Origin: Aurantimonas sp. HBX-1 | Lineage (GTDB): Bacteria; Pseudomonadota; Alphaproteobacteria; Rhizobiales; Rhizobiaceae | Reading direction: 5' to 3' | NCBI RefSeq assembly: GCF_021391535.1 | Contig: NZ_CP090066.1 | Coordinates: forward strand, 1,377,501-1,441,500 | Length of the DNA: 64,000 bases | In this document: positions 37,580 to 46,559 of the stretch, piece by piece | Layout: each line of letters starts with the position of its first letter | Numbering within the stretch: the first letter of the stretch is position 1 | The notes under the pieces: model-generated | Told to the model about the DNA's origin: nothing | Databases searched by the model: none | What the model saw: the letters and a program-made list of their open reading frames with translations, nothing else | Position numbers and translations under genes: made by a program

Positions 37580-37710
37580 CGTGGAAAGAATCCTCGACTT
37601 CGACGTCTATTCCCCACCGGCGAGGAAGTCGGGAACGTCCTGCTGGGCCTGGGCGGCGAGGTGCTGTCGGTGATCGCGAAAGTCGGCGGCATCAGGAACA
37701 TCGCGCCTGC
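37580..37710 (+). pseudogene. Decayed PRC-barrel gene fragment
   Basis: Reading from 37619 gives GEEVGNVLLGLGGEVLSVIA followed by KVGGIRNIA. This closely matches the first PRC barrel of the intact downstream gene (DEIGDVEDIIVG then ILSVIAEVGGLWDI), including a run of identical DNA around CTGTCGGTGATCGC. The preceding part (VERILDFDVYS) is in another frame, joined by a one-base shift near 37613, and stops bracket the fragment. It is a broken relative of the EF-hand/PRC gene, about 250-300 bases upstream of that gene's start. Confidence 0.65.
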
Positions 37711-37954
37711 GACTGATGCCGGGTCCTGCCGCTGCGTTTCGCCGGCGTAGGGCTGTAGCGAGGGAAAAACTCCGGCTGGCGGCGGAACCGTGCCGGAGCG
37801 CGACCATTGGCCTTTGACAGCGCGCGTATCGCCGCCGTCTCCGGTGCTTCTCAGACCCGAAGTCACCAATCGTCTGCCTCGACACGCGCTGGAGAGGCAG
37901 CCGGGCACCACGCACCTCGACGCGGCCGATATCAAACTGACGAAGGAGACGAAC

Positions 37955-39202
37955 ATGAAACGAGCGACCTCAACTGCTATGGCGCTGATCTTGGCGACGA
38001 GCGCAGCCCCCGCACTTGCCCAGGCCACGTACACTTTTGCCGACATCGACGCGGACGGAAATCTTGAGCTGAGTTCTGCCGAGTTCGAGCGGGTGGCACG
38101 GGATACGTACGGCCGCTGGGACACTAATTCGGACCAGCGGATCGAGGACGTGGAGTTCTATACCGGCGCCTATCACGACTGGGATACCGACAGCGACGGC
38201 GCGCTGACCTCTGACGAGTACTCGGCGGGCTGGGACGGTTGGTTCGGCGATGGCGAGCCCGTTGCCTACGGGACGCTGGATGCGGACGCGGACGGCATCG
38301 TGTCGGAAGACGAGTTCGGTGCCGGTCTCGGCAACACCTCTGCCTTCGGTACGTGGGATACGGCCGGCGACGGCTTCCTGGACGAAGGCGAGTTCTCCGC
38401 CGGCCTCTACAGCGCCTACGACATGGACGACAACGACATCATCGCAGAGTCCGAATACGCGGGTTACGATCGCGTCGGCGCAGTTTCTGCCGATGCCGGT
38501 GTCGTCGGCACAGCCGACGAGACGGTCAAGGCCAACATCGTCAGCCTCTCCGACTGGCGGTACGATGAGCTCTACGCCGATGGCGTCAGCGCCGAAGACT
38601 TCATCGACGAGATGGAAGTCTATGGTCTGACCGGGGACGAGATCGGCGACGTCGAGGACATCATCGTCGGTACCGACGGGAAGATCCTGTCGGTGATCGC
38701 AGAAGTCGGCGGCCTCTGGGACATAGGTGATACCCATGTCAGCATTCCCTGGAGCGACGTCGAGTTGAGAGCGGAGGGCGATGGCATCATCGTTCCGGTC
38801 ACGGAGGACACGGTTGAGGACTACGGTCTTTTCAACAACGAACTCCTGACGGCGACGACTGCCGCCGCGGCCATAACGGCCGAAGTGGATGACGCCGAGG
38901 TCGGGCCCCGCGCCTGGCGTGTTTCGGAACTCATCGGCGACTATGCCCGGCTTCGCCAGGATGACGGCTATCGCGACTATGGCTACGTCAACGATGTCAT
39001 CCTTCGGGACGGCCAGGTTGCCGCGGTCGTCGTCAACGCCGACGTGGGCTACGGCGCCAGAGGCGCTTATGCCTACCCCTACTACGGTTACGGCGCCGGA
39101 TACGGCTGGGGACCGGGTAACCAGTATTACGATCTCCCTTACGCCGAGAATGACATCGGCGAGATGGAAGCCTTCGACTATGATCGGCTTGGCGCAGGGT
39201 AA
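37955..39202 (+). CDS. Secreted six-EF-hand and PRC-barrel protein
   Basis: The 415-residue protein has a signal peptide (MALILATSAAPALAQ) and then six EF-hand-like calcium loops in the first half: DIDADGNLELSSAEF, DTNSDQRIEDVEF, DTDSDGALTSDEY, DADADGIVSEDEF, DTAGDGFLDEGEF and DMDDNDIIAESEY. Two PRC-barrel segments follow (from about residue 197 and again near 315), then a Tyr/Gly-rich stretch (AYAYPYYGYGAGYGWG). GAAGGAGA before the ATG at 37955 decides the start. Very acidic. It probably acts as a calcium-binding protein in the periplasm or at the envelope. A clean terminator follows. Confidence 0.82.
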   Translation: MKRATSTAMALILATSAAPALAQATYTFADIDADGNLELSSAEFERVARDTYGRWDTNSDQRIEDVEFYTGAYHDWDTDSDGALTSDEYSAGWDGWFGDGEPVAYGTLDADADGIVSEDEFGAGLGNTSAFGTWDTAGDGFLDEGEFSAGLYSAYDMDDNDIIAESEYAGYDRVGAVSADAGVVGTADETVKANIVSLSDWRYDELYADGVSAEDFIDEMEVYGLTGDEIGDVEDIIVGTDGKILSVIAEVGGLWDIGDTHVSIPWSDVELRAEGDGIIVPVTEDTVEDYGLFNNELLTATTAAAAITAEVDDAEVGPRAWRVSELIGDYARLRQDDGYRDYGYVNDVILRDGQVAAVVVNADVGYGARGAYAYPYYGYGAGYGWGPGNQYYDLPYAENDIGEMEAFDYDRLGAG

Positions 39203-39246
39203 GATCGTTCCGCGCATTACGCGAAGTGGCGCGCCGGAAATCTGGA

Positions 39247-39274
39247 GGCCTCGGCTGGTTAGCCGAGGCCTTTT
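39247..39274 (+). terminator. Rho-independent terminator after the EF-hand/PRC gene
   Basis: GGCCTCGGCT, loop GGTT, AGCCGAGGCC, then TTTT: a perfect 10-bp stem with tetraloop and T run, 44 bases after the stop codon. Confidence 0.92.
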
Positions 39275-40147
39275 CGTTTGAGAGGGTGGGACCTCAGGTG
39301 GAACCGGTTCGCACTCCTACGCGGCCGGTGTCTCCGAAGTGTCCGACGCTACTCCCGCGGCGGTTGCGACGGGCGCGATCGCAAGGGCTCGTAATTTGGC
39401 TGCGTGGCGGCGAGGGCGGAGGCGCTATCAAGGCCAACGAGTGAGGTCGCGGTTTCGCGCCGAATCACCTGATGCGAGCACTCCCCGTCGTGTCTGCGCC
39501 CTTCCTTCGAAAGCAACTTTAGTGACGCAACGGCCCGATTCCCTCGGTCGTGGGCCAGTCGGGGCCGCTCCGCCGGGTTCCTGCCGAAGCTGTCGCGGAT
39601 GCCTGCGGGCCGAGTTCCCGTGATGCGTCCGTAAAGGCCCGGTCGAAGTTCATTACCATTCGTACATTTTCGGAACAGGCGGCGGCGGTCGATGTTGGTC
39701 TAGCAGATGATTTGCAAAGCCACCTGCTGTGCTTTGGAAATTCTCGATCGACCAGGAGAGAATATCATGACGATGACCGCTATGAAATTCGCCGGAAGAT
39801 CGATCCCGCTTCTCCGCGGATGTGGGACCCCCAGGTCCGTCGGGAGCGAGATGTCCGACACGCTGAGGGAGTGAGCCGCCCCAGGGTTCGGCTCGTTCGA
39901 TCCGGACCCTCAGTCAAGACCATACCATTTGGGGTCGGCATAAAGTCACGGGCAGAGGACCGCATCCTTTCTGCCGACGGATATCACTGCCATCCGGCGG
40001 GTTTCAGGAGCCTTGGCTGCGCCATGGCGTCTCTCGTTTGTCCGGTAGCGTTAGCAGGAGCCGCCCGCTTGTTGGGTGTGTTCGAGCCGCTCCAAGGCGG
40101 CCCGATCCCGCGACGTCGACGGCCTCCACCGAATTAAGGAAAGAATT
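39275..40147. other. Long stretch without a supported gene
   Basis: The 195-codon open frame across 39550-40137 has composition that does not look coding and no recognisable domain. A 35-codon frame starting at 39767 follows a GGAGAG element but ends early and looks unsupported. The promoter for the downstream secreted protein should lie in the last 100-200 bases. Confidence 0.4.
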
Positions 40148-41317
40148 ATGATTATGCCTCGCACCTTACCCATCCTCTACGGCTCGGCCATCGCGCTGTT
40201 GAGCTCCACGTCCGCGTTTGCAGTGGAAGCCGAGCCTTTCGCCGAACGGCTGAGCGCCGTCCTCGAAAAGCAGAATCTCTCGATCGACTATGCGGGCGCC
40301 GAAGAACGCGGTGACGACGTTGTTCTGAGCGACGTCACTTTTTCCGTGGACGGTACGAGCGTTGAGGCTGGCGACCTTCTGTTCGAAGGGGTGACGGGCT
40401 CTCGCGAAGAGGGATACGAGATTAAGCGCTTCTCGACCGACCTGGAGCGTGACAACGCGGCCAGCGGCTGGAAGGTCGATGACTTCACTCTCGAGAGCAT
40501 CGACATTGCCGGTTCGGATCCAGCCTCGACGACCCCAACGTCGTCCGACCTGTATTTCGAAAGCGCCACGCTCGGCGGGGTACAGGTCACCGAGAGCGGC
40601 AAGGTCAGTTTCAGCCTGACCGGCGCGGAAATCGACAACGCATTCTCCGATAAGGGGGTTCTCACCAGCAACTTCGATCTCGGAAACTTCATGATGAAGC
40701 CGGCGATCGGCGAGGACGAGCCTTCGCTCGTTACGAAACTGGATTATGAAGAGCTCCGCGGCTCGGCTTCTGGCAAGGCAAGCTGGGATTCCCAGACTGG
40801 CGAACTCAAGATCGATCAGGTCCAGCTTGCGGTCGAGGATGCCGGCACGCTCACCTTCAGCGAGAGCATCTCCGGTTACACGCCCGACTTCATCCAGTCC
40901 GCCATGCAGCTGCAGCAGCGAATGGCGGACAAGCCCGACAACACCGAGGCTTGGACGGCTGGGATTTTGGGACTGATCTCCCAGCTCAAACTCGGCGAAC
41001 TGGAACTTTCCTACGAGGACGCGTCCCTGGTCGACCGTCTTCTGAGCCATTATGCCGAGCTCGGGAATCAGTCGGTCGAACAGCTTGTGGCGACGCTTGA
41101 TACCATGGTGCCAGCAATGCTGGCCGGCTTCCAGAACGAAGAAATGCAGAACGACATCGCTGCCGCCGTGTCGCGTTTCCTGAAAGACCCGCAGTCGATC
41201 ACGATCTCCATCGATCCGACGGAGCCAGTCCCTGCGCCCCAGATTCTGGGCGCCGCGCTAGGGGCACCGGCCACCCTGCCGGGCATTCTGAACCTGGACG
41301 TCACGGCCAACCAGTAG
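40148..41317 (+). CDS. Secreted protein of unknown function
   Basis: This 389-residue protein is not recognised with certainty. It has a signal peptide (LYGSAIALLSSTSAFA-VEAEP) and a mature part rich in Ser, Asp and Glu. Alternating beta-strand-like segments (YAGAEERGDDVVLSDVTFSV) are followed near 230-330 by a helical stretch with Gln and Met. The alternating pattern recalls periplasmic or AsmA/DUF945-like beta domains, but this is weak. AAGGAAAG precedes the ATG at 40148; the ATG at 40154 is an alternative. It stands alone, followed by a GC-rich hairpin. Confidence 0.7.
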   Translation: MIMPRTLPILYGSAIALLSSTSAFAVEAEPFAERLSAVLEKQNLSIDYAGAEERGDDVVLSDVTFSVDGTSVEAGDLLFEGVTGSREEGYEIKRFSTDLERDNAASGWKVDDFTLESIDIAGSDPASTTPTSSDLYFESATLGGVQVTESGKVSFSLTGAEIDNAFSDKGVLTSNFDLGNFMMKPAIGEDEPSLVTKLDYEELRGSASGKASWDSQTGELKIDQVQLAVEDAGTLTFSESISGYTPDFIQSAMQLQQRMADKPDNTEAWTAGILGLISQLKLGELELSYEDASLVDRLLSHYAELGNQSVEQLVATLDTMVPAMLAGFQNEEMQNDIAAAVSRFLKDPQSITISIDPTEPVPAPQILGAALGAPATLPGILNLDVTANQ

Positions 41318-41330
41318 TCGGCACTAATTC

Positions 41331-41360
41331 GGGGGCGGCGAGGATACTCTTGCCGCCCCC
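41331..41360 (+). terminator. Hairpin after the secreted unknown gene
   Basis: GGGGGCGGC and GCCGCCCCC form a perfect 9-bp stem with a 12-base loop, starting 13 bases after the stop codon. No T run follows directly, so termination strength is uncertain. Confidence 0.6.
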
Positions 41361-41513
41361 GCAGTCGGCGATCCCCTCATCCTCCACGTTAGTTGCGTGA
41401 TTCTTGGGCTCACATACTGGAACGGGAAGGCTTCCGCTTTGCGCAAAGCGCCGGGCGGGATTGCCATCTCAGCTCTTTGTCCGGAAGCGCCGGATGCTGG
41501 AGGGCGGCATGTC

Positions 41514-41650
41514 GCCGTTCGGGCCGACGCGGATGTCGTCGACACATCCCGGGACCGAGATCTGGAGAAACGGGTCCGTGATCTCGGACGTCTGTCCATA
41601 GGCAAGAAAACGCAGAACGAGATCTTCAAGGAAGCGCTCGGCTTCGCGAC
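41514..41650 (+). pseudogene. IS3-family transposase OrfA remnant
   Basis: Translation across this stretch gives RDLEKRVRDLGRLSIGKKTQ and then NEIFKEALGFA. This is the leucine-zipper end of IS3-family OrfA proteins (usual form: LEKRVRELERLLGKKTMENEILKEAL). The N-terminal helix-turn-helix part, OrfB and terminal inverted repeats are not seen. It is an old fragment and evidence of past mobile DNA in this gene-poor region. Confidence 0.55.
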
Positions 41651-41851
41651 AGCGACGGGTACCGGAATAGGGCCATCTCGACGACATATGCCTTGCCGGT
41701 ACCGAGAGCTTTTCGAGGAGCCGGGGACTCCCTTCGTCCTACGGCGCCAGACCCTATGCCTCCAGTTCGGCGGGGATATGGACCGGGCGCAAACGATTGT
41801 CGCCACGTGCCGACACCGGAATGGAAACGTAGACTCGGAGCGGTCGGTTAC

Positions 41852-42160
41852 ATGTGGGAGACGCTGAAGACCAGCCTGGTGACGTTTGCGGATTTGTCGA
41901 AGGATGCCCTGCACGTTCACTTCGGACTGCTCATCCTGTTTGCATCAAACCGCCTGCTAAAGAAGCCGCTCGGCCACTGGCTGCCGCTGATGATCGTCCT
42001 GCTGCTTGAGCTCTGTAACGAGTTCCTCGATCTGTTCGGCTGGAGTGCCCACCAAGACTATCGCTGGATTGCGAGCCTGCGAGACGTGCTGAACACGATG
42101 CTGTGGCCGACGATCATAGTCGTTGCGGCCCGGATTGGACGACGAAGACGCCAGAGCTGA
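41852..42160 (+). CDS. Small membrane protein, VanZ-like in outline
   Basis: This 102-residue protein has about three hydrophobic segments: ALHVHFGLLILFASNRLL, HWLPLMIVLLLELCNEFLDL and TMLWPTIIVVAARIG. A polar His/Asp-rich loop (SAHQDYRW) lies between the second and third. The order of an early His, a Glu-Asn-Glu helix and a later Asp-x-x-Asn-Thr helix resembles small VanZ-like proteins, but the match is weak. The start at 41852 is chosen because coding-like sequence begins there; upstream codons run through the IS remnant. It ends in a basic tail. Confidence 0.55.
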   Translation: MWETLKTSLVTFADLSKDALHVHFGLLILFASNRLLKKPLGHWLPLMIVLLLELCNEFLDLFGWSAHQDYRWIASLRDVLNTMLWPTIIVVAARIGRRRRQS

Positions 42161-42486
42161 GGATACTAATTGCAACGAGGCGCGATGGCAGCTTCAAGAG
42201 GATCTTCCAGGGCTTCAAAAAAATCGCCGCTGCTTCCTTCCCTGTTAAGACGGGTTGTGTATTTCCGCTCGCCAGTGAGAGACCCAACCTTCCTGGGGTC
42301 CTCCTGACTGCTGCAAAATTACCGGTTCGGCCGATGGCATGGCGCGCTGGAGGAGCGTTCCGCCGAGCGGTTGTTCGCGGCGCAGCCACCGGCCTTTGCG
42401 CCACCCGGGGGCGATCCACATGCCGTTCCGACCGGGTGCGGGTCGAAGGCTGCGCCGCGACGGCTGCTGAAGAGGGCAAAACACCG
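42161..42486. other. Intergenic stretch between convergent genes
   Basis: It lies between the small membrane protein and the convergent phospholipase D gene. No gene, clear terminator or repeat was found. Confidence 0.4.
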
Positions 42487-44040
42487 TCACCTGAAGGGCT
42501 CGGAGCGGGATCCGGCGGTCCGTTTCGCCCTTGCCAGCCGGCGGAGCAGCAGCGCTGCTCCGAGGCCGACTGCGCCAGCTACGGCTGCGCGCAGGATCGA
42601 AGATCGGATCGGCGGGCGCGACAAGAGCGGGTGCCGCGGATCGGTGAGAGACTGGTGCATGATGGTTTCGCGCAGACCGGGACGCGGCTCCGGGAAGGAC
42701 GACAGGCTGCGATTGGTCCTCCCGTTTAGATGCTCGATCGTGCCGATCAGCGACGTCCCTTCCGCAGAGATGCGCTCGACCTCCGCCGGCTGCAATCCGA
42801 GATGGTCGGCGACGAGGCGCCCACGAAAGCGCAGAATGGCCCGTCTCGTCTGCTCGTCCTGCGGGCCGGCCTCGACAGCGAGGTCGCACTCGAAATCCGT
42901 GCCCATTGAGCGTCGGTTCAGATTGGCTGACCCGACCCGCAGCATCTGATCATCGACCACCATCACCTTGGAATGGACGACCACCTCCTTTCCGTCGGTA
43001 AGGGAGGCGTAAAGGCGGAACCGGTCGAAGCGGTCGGACCGCCTTAGATCGGCGGCGATCCGGGTGCGGGCGCTGTCCATGGCGAGGTGCTCGAGAAGGG
43101 CCGGGGACCGCTTGGGGGTCACGACGATCACCTCTGGCCCATCCGGCTCCTGGAGCCTGCGTGCCAGGGCGTCGCCGATCTCATAGGAGGCGAGATACTG
43201 GCTCTCGAGATAGATGCAGTCCCTGGCGGCGGCGATCGCGTCGAGATACAGGCGTTCCACTTCGCGGATTTCGGGATGGTCGTGCCAGGCGCCCGCAGTG
43301 CGGGCAATGCCTACCCTCGCTTGGCGAATTTGAGGCTCGATCGCCTTAGGCCAGGGATCAACTTCGGCGCGCCGGGCCTCCAGTGCAGTGCCGGTAGCTC
43401 GTCGCCATCGCTCGCGGGCCAAATCGCCGAGGGCGGCCGCAGCATCACCATCGACCATCAGCATGACATCATGATGGGGTTTTGCCGGCTGGCCGGCCGG
43501 CGTCTGCCGGTCCAAGTCCTGCGGCTGGTGCCGGTTCGTATCCCAGCGGTTGCCACCGAAGTCAAAGCCGCCGCAGAAGGCGAGGCGGTCGTCGATCACC
43601 ATCAGTTTTTGGTGGCCGCTGGCCAAGAAGGGATGGGCCCTATCCAGGACGTAATTCACCGGACCTTGCTTCATCCGGGTCTCCTGCAGGCCGGGAGGTC
43701 TCCGGCGCATCACGTCGAGCAACACGGCCTTGTCCCAGATCAGCACCCGGACATCGAGCTCCGGGCGTCGACGAGCAATAAACTCCAGGAGATCACCGAT
43801 CCGATCTGGAGTCGGCGTATCGGAACGGCGGGGCTCGAGGCGCGCATCGGGTGCAAAGTCCCATCCCACGAGCAGCACCGAATGCCGGGCGTTCAGGAGG
43901 GCCTGCTTGGCCGTCGGATGATATTCCTCGCCATCGACGAGCCAGGCGACGCGATCGGCTGTCTCGATGCGCCAACAGTTTTCTCCGGCCCGAAGAATCG
44001 GAGACCTACCTGACTTCCGGGAAGCGGGAGTCGCCTGCAT
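42487..44040 (-). CDS. Phospholipase D family protein
   Basis: The 517-residue protein has two HKD catalytic motifs: HQKLMVID (His143-x-Lys145-x4-Asp150) followed by GGFDFGGNRWD, and a second HSKVMVVDD followed by GSANLNRRSMGTDFE. This is the arrangement of phospholipase D, cardiolipin synthase and related phosphatidyltransferases. No N-terminal helices are present, unlike classical cardiolipin synthase, but one hydrophobic segment near the C-terminus (AAVAGAVGLGAALLLRRL) could anchor it. It is a lone gene; lipid remodelling is the likely role, and the substrate is unknown. Confidence 0.88.
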   Translation of the reverse strand: MQATPASRKSGRSPILRAGENCWRIETADRVAWLVDGEEYHPTAKQALLNARHSVLLVGWDFAPDARLEPRRSDTPTPDRIGDLLEFIARRRPELDVRVLIWDKAVLLDVMRRRPPGLQETRMKQGPVNYVLDRAHPFLASGHQKLMVIDDRLAFCGGFDFGGNRWDTNRHQPQDLDRQTPAGQPAKPHHDVMLMVDGDAAAALGDLARERWRRATGTALEARRAEVDPWPKAIEPQIRQARVGIARTAGAWHDHPEIREVERLYLDAIAAARDCIYLESQYLASYEIGDALARRLQEPDGPEVIVVTPKRSPALLEHLAMDSARTRIAADLRRSDRFDRFRLYASLTDGKEVVVHSKVMVVDDQMLRVGSANLNRRSMGTDFECDLAVEAGPQDEQTRRAILRFRGRLVADHLGLQPAEVERISAEGTSLIGTIEHLNGRTNRSLSSFPEPRPGLRETIMHQSLTDPRHPLLSRPPIRSSILRAAVAGAVGLGAALLLRRLARAKRTAGSRSEPFR

Positions 44041-44573
44041 GTTCTTACCTTTTGGCTGTCGGCCGTTTCTCCTTCGGCCTTGGCTTCAGCTGAGTGTCCT
44101 GCACCCACAGGAGACACGCACGCGGTGGCCCGAACGCTGCATCAGCAGCCACGAAAGCAACTCCACCCAAGCCAGTATCGTCAGGCCGAGGAACGCACTC
44201 ACTTTCGGCATCAAGACGCTCGTGAAAGAGGCCGGACAACGGGTTAGCGTGCGACGTGCATGTTTTGTCTTCGCAATCACGAAGGTAGCTAGGCCGCCGA
44301 GAATCTGGTTGTACCCCCGCCGGTGGTATTTGTGCCGCACGCGGACGCATCGGGGCTCTTCCCAAGAGCACGGATTGACGCTCTTGGCATGGAGCTTGAA
44401 CGGTCGTCATCAGCCTTACTGCAAGGTCTGATTCCTTTGAACCATCCCGGGGCTATGGAGGGGAGGTCCGTGTCGTCGCCGAACAGCTGCGGCGCCTGTT
44501 TGATGGTAGAAAGCCACGTAGCAGGCCGCTATCACAGGCTCGACCATCCACCGCAGTTGCGCATGCAGGACCG
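44041..44573. other. Intergenic stretch between divergent genes
   Basis: It holds the promoters of the phospholipase D and hydrolase genes. A 41-codon minus-strand frame at about 44086-44211 encodes one hydrophobic helix (FLGLTILAWVELLSWLLM) but has no ribosome site, and I do not call it. No repeat or RNA gene was seen. Confidence 0.4.
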
Positions 44574-45419
44574 ATGCAAGAAAATTCCTCAGTGAAACCA
44601 AAGAGCTCCCCACGTCAGGCTGCGCCGGCGTTGCTCGAGCGCGTGGCCGTCGTCAACGGCTTCGAGACCTTCGCTCGTGTCTCGGCCAAGCGGGGCGGTA
44701 CTCCCGTCGTGATGATCCACGGGCAGGGCGTCTCCAGTCGGTTCGAGTCGCCGATCGCTCGCGAACTCGGTCTCGATTTCGAGGTTCACGTACCGGATCA
44801 GCCCGGCTTTGGCCGCAGCAAGGGGCCGTCGAGGGCGCTCGACGTTGAGGGTCTGGGGGACTTCATCGCCGCCTACGTCCGAACCTGCTGCCAGGTACCG
44901 GTCGCTCTGGTGGCGACGTCCTATGGCTGTCAGGTCGCGGTCGCCTGCGCCAGCCGGCACCCTGACATCGTTGAGCGGGTCGTGCTGCAGGGGCCGCCGT
45001 CGGCGCCGTCCGACCGGGGCGCGCTGCGCATGGTCCGCCTGTGGTTCAGCAATTCTCGGGTCGAGCCATCAACCGCCTCTGACACGTTTCTCCTCGCAGA
45101 CGATTACCGCAGGGCGGGATTTCGGCGCGTCTACGATACGTTCAACTCCTACCGCCTTTACCCTATCGGCGAGAGGCTGAAAGATATCGCGGCACCGACC
45201 CTCGTCGTCAGCGGCGAACACGACCAGATGGTGACTCAAGACTGGGCGCGCACGGTTGCGCAGGAACTTCCCGATGGCCGCCTGAAAATCCTGAGCGGTA
45301 TCGCCCATACGATGAGCCATTTCTGGCCGCGAGAGCTCAGCGACGCTATCCGGCCATTCCTGCGGGAGAGCAAGGCGGAGCTAAAGACCGGAAGGCACGA
45401 CCCGGAACGCGAGGGCTAG
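44574..45419 (+). CDS. Alpha/beta-hydrolase
   Basis: The 281-residue soluble hydrolase has the oxyanion-hole motif VVMIHGQGVSS near residue 45. The nucleophile is Ser in LVATSYGCQVAVA (the elbow is ATSYG rather than GxSxG, so the first Gly is replaced). An acidic residue lies in LVVSGEHDQMV and a histidine in SGIAHTMSH. The first 20 residues are unstructured. Members include esterases, haloalkane dehalogenases and lactonases; substrate unknown. It is convergent with the CDF transporter gene. Confidence 0.85.
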   Translation: MQENSSVKPKSSPRQAAPALLERVAVVNGFETFARVSAKRGGTPVVMIHGQGVSSRFESPIARELGLDFEVHVPDQPGFGRSKGPSRALDVEGLGDFIAAYVRTCCQVPVALVATSYGCQVAVACASRHPDIVERVVLQGPPSAPSDRGALRMVRLWFSNSRVEPSTASDTFLLADDYRRAGFRRVYDTFNSYRLYPIGERLKDIAAPTLVVSGEHDQMVTQDWARTVAQELPDGRLKILSGIAHTMSHFWPRELSDAIRPFLRESKAELKTGRHDPEREG

Positions 45420-45596
45420 AGGCGAGGCAATCCGTTGCCGCCCGTCCATGCTCGGGAGCTGAATCGACCGGGAGCCGGTTTCGCAAGCGGGATCTCCGTC
45501 TGCAGAACGTTCAAGGCTCCGGTTCATGTTTTCGGCGGCAGGTGGCGGATCGTCGGGTGACGGCCTCCGGGTTCGATGACGCCGCTCGTGCGGCCG

Positions 45597-46559
45597 TCAC
45601 AGCTCCTGCTCCTCGACCTGGCCGATATGCGGAATCACCACGAGCGAAATCATCCTCATGCGCCAGTCGATTTGCTTCAGCCTTCGTTCGCCGTCGGCGA
45701 TCGCTTCGGCGGAAACGCTGCTTTCGGCCGGGACCACGAAGATGCTGCCGGACAGATAGCGGCCTTCCTCACGAAACTGGACCTTGGTGCTACGCACCCA
45801 GGGCAGGGCATCGATGGTCTCCTTGGCGCGTTTCGGCAGCGGATCGATGTTCTTGTCGTCGACCGTCCGCGGCGTCTTGTCCATGAGATCGCGCACCGCC
45901 GCCATCGTATGGCGGTAGCCGTCGTGCAGCACGTCGAGGGCGATGACCATGGCTGCCACCGCGTCCGCCCACCACCATCCAAGACCTATCCCGAGGACGC
46001 CGACCACGGCGGCCGCGCCCGTCATCCAGTCCGCCTTGTTCATCAGCGCGTCGGCGTAGAGCACCTTGTCGTGCAGCTGCTGCGCCGGCTTCATCTTCAA
46101 GCGGCCGAAGATGACGGGTGGAATGACAGAATAGACCAGGGCCGCGATCATCAGCCAGCCAAACCAGAACGTCCACCCGAAGAACTCGACGCTGCCGATG
46201 GTGGGGTGCTCTGCGGCGATCAACGCGCTGGCGGAGTCGTAGATCATGAACAGCGCCACACCGGCCAGCGAAACTGCCGCCACGAGATAGGAAATCGATG
46301 CGATCCGCACGAAACCGAGTGGGTAGCGCGCATTGGCCTTCCACCTCTCGATCCACACTGCGGCCAGGAAAGCGACCGGCGGCACGAAGCTGAGCAGGTC
46401 CTCCATCCAGGCAGTCTTCATCGCCTGCGAGCTGCCGAGCGTGAAATACATGGCCAACACGATGGTGGTCAGGAAGAAGATCCAGACGCCCTGCAGCCAG
46501 CAGGCGCGCCGTATCGCCGCTTGCTGGGCGGGTGGAAGACGATGCGACCTGGCGCTCAC
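45597..46559 (-). CDS. Cation diffusion facilitator (CDF) family transporter
   Basis: The 320-residue protein has about six helices. ADALMNKADWMTGAAAVVGVLGIGLGWWWADAVAAM carries the Asp-x3-Asp metal site of CDF exporters, and a C-terminal cytoplasmic domain follows (VRSTKVQFREEGRYLSGSIFVV). Members export Zn2+, Co2+, Fe2+ or Mn2+ in exchange for protons. A GTG at 46559 is chosen because it overlaps the TGA of the upstream binding-protein gene (GTGA); the longer ATG frame overlaps that gene by 165 bases. Coupling to a solute-binding lipoprotein is unusual. Confidence 0.85.
   Translation of the reverse strand: MSARSHRLPPAQQAAIRRACWLQGVWIFFLTTIVLAMYFTLGSSQAMKTAWMEDLLSFVPPVAFLAAVWIERWKANARYPLGFVRIASISYLVAAVSLAGVALFMIYDSASALIAAEHPTIGSVEFFGWTFWFGWLMIAALVYSVIPPVIFGRLKMKPAQQLHDKVLYADALMNKADWMTGAAAVVGVLGIGLGWWWADAVAAMVIALDVLHDGYRHTMAAVRDLMDKTPRTVDDKNIDPLPKRAKETIDALPWVRSTKVQFREEGRYLSGSIFVVPAESSVSAEAIADGERRLKQIDWRMRMISLVVIPHIGQVEEQEL

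Noticed and set aside
39550..40137. 195-codon plus-strand frame
   Set aside because: No coding-like amino acid pattern, no domain and no ribosome site at its first ATG.
44086..44211. 41-codon single-helix frame on the minus strand
   Set aside because: One hydrophobic helix only, no ribosome site and no recognisable family.
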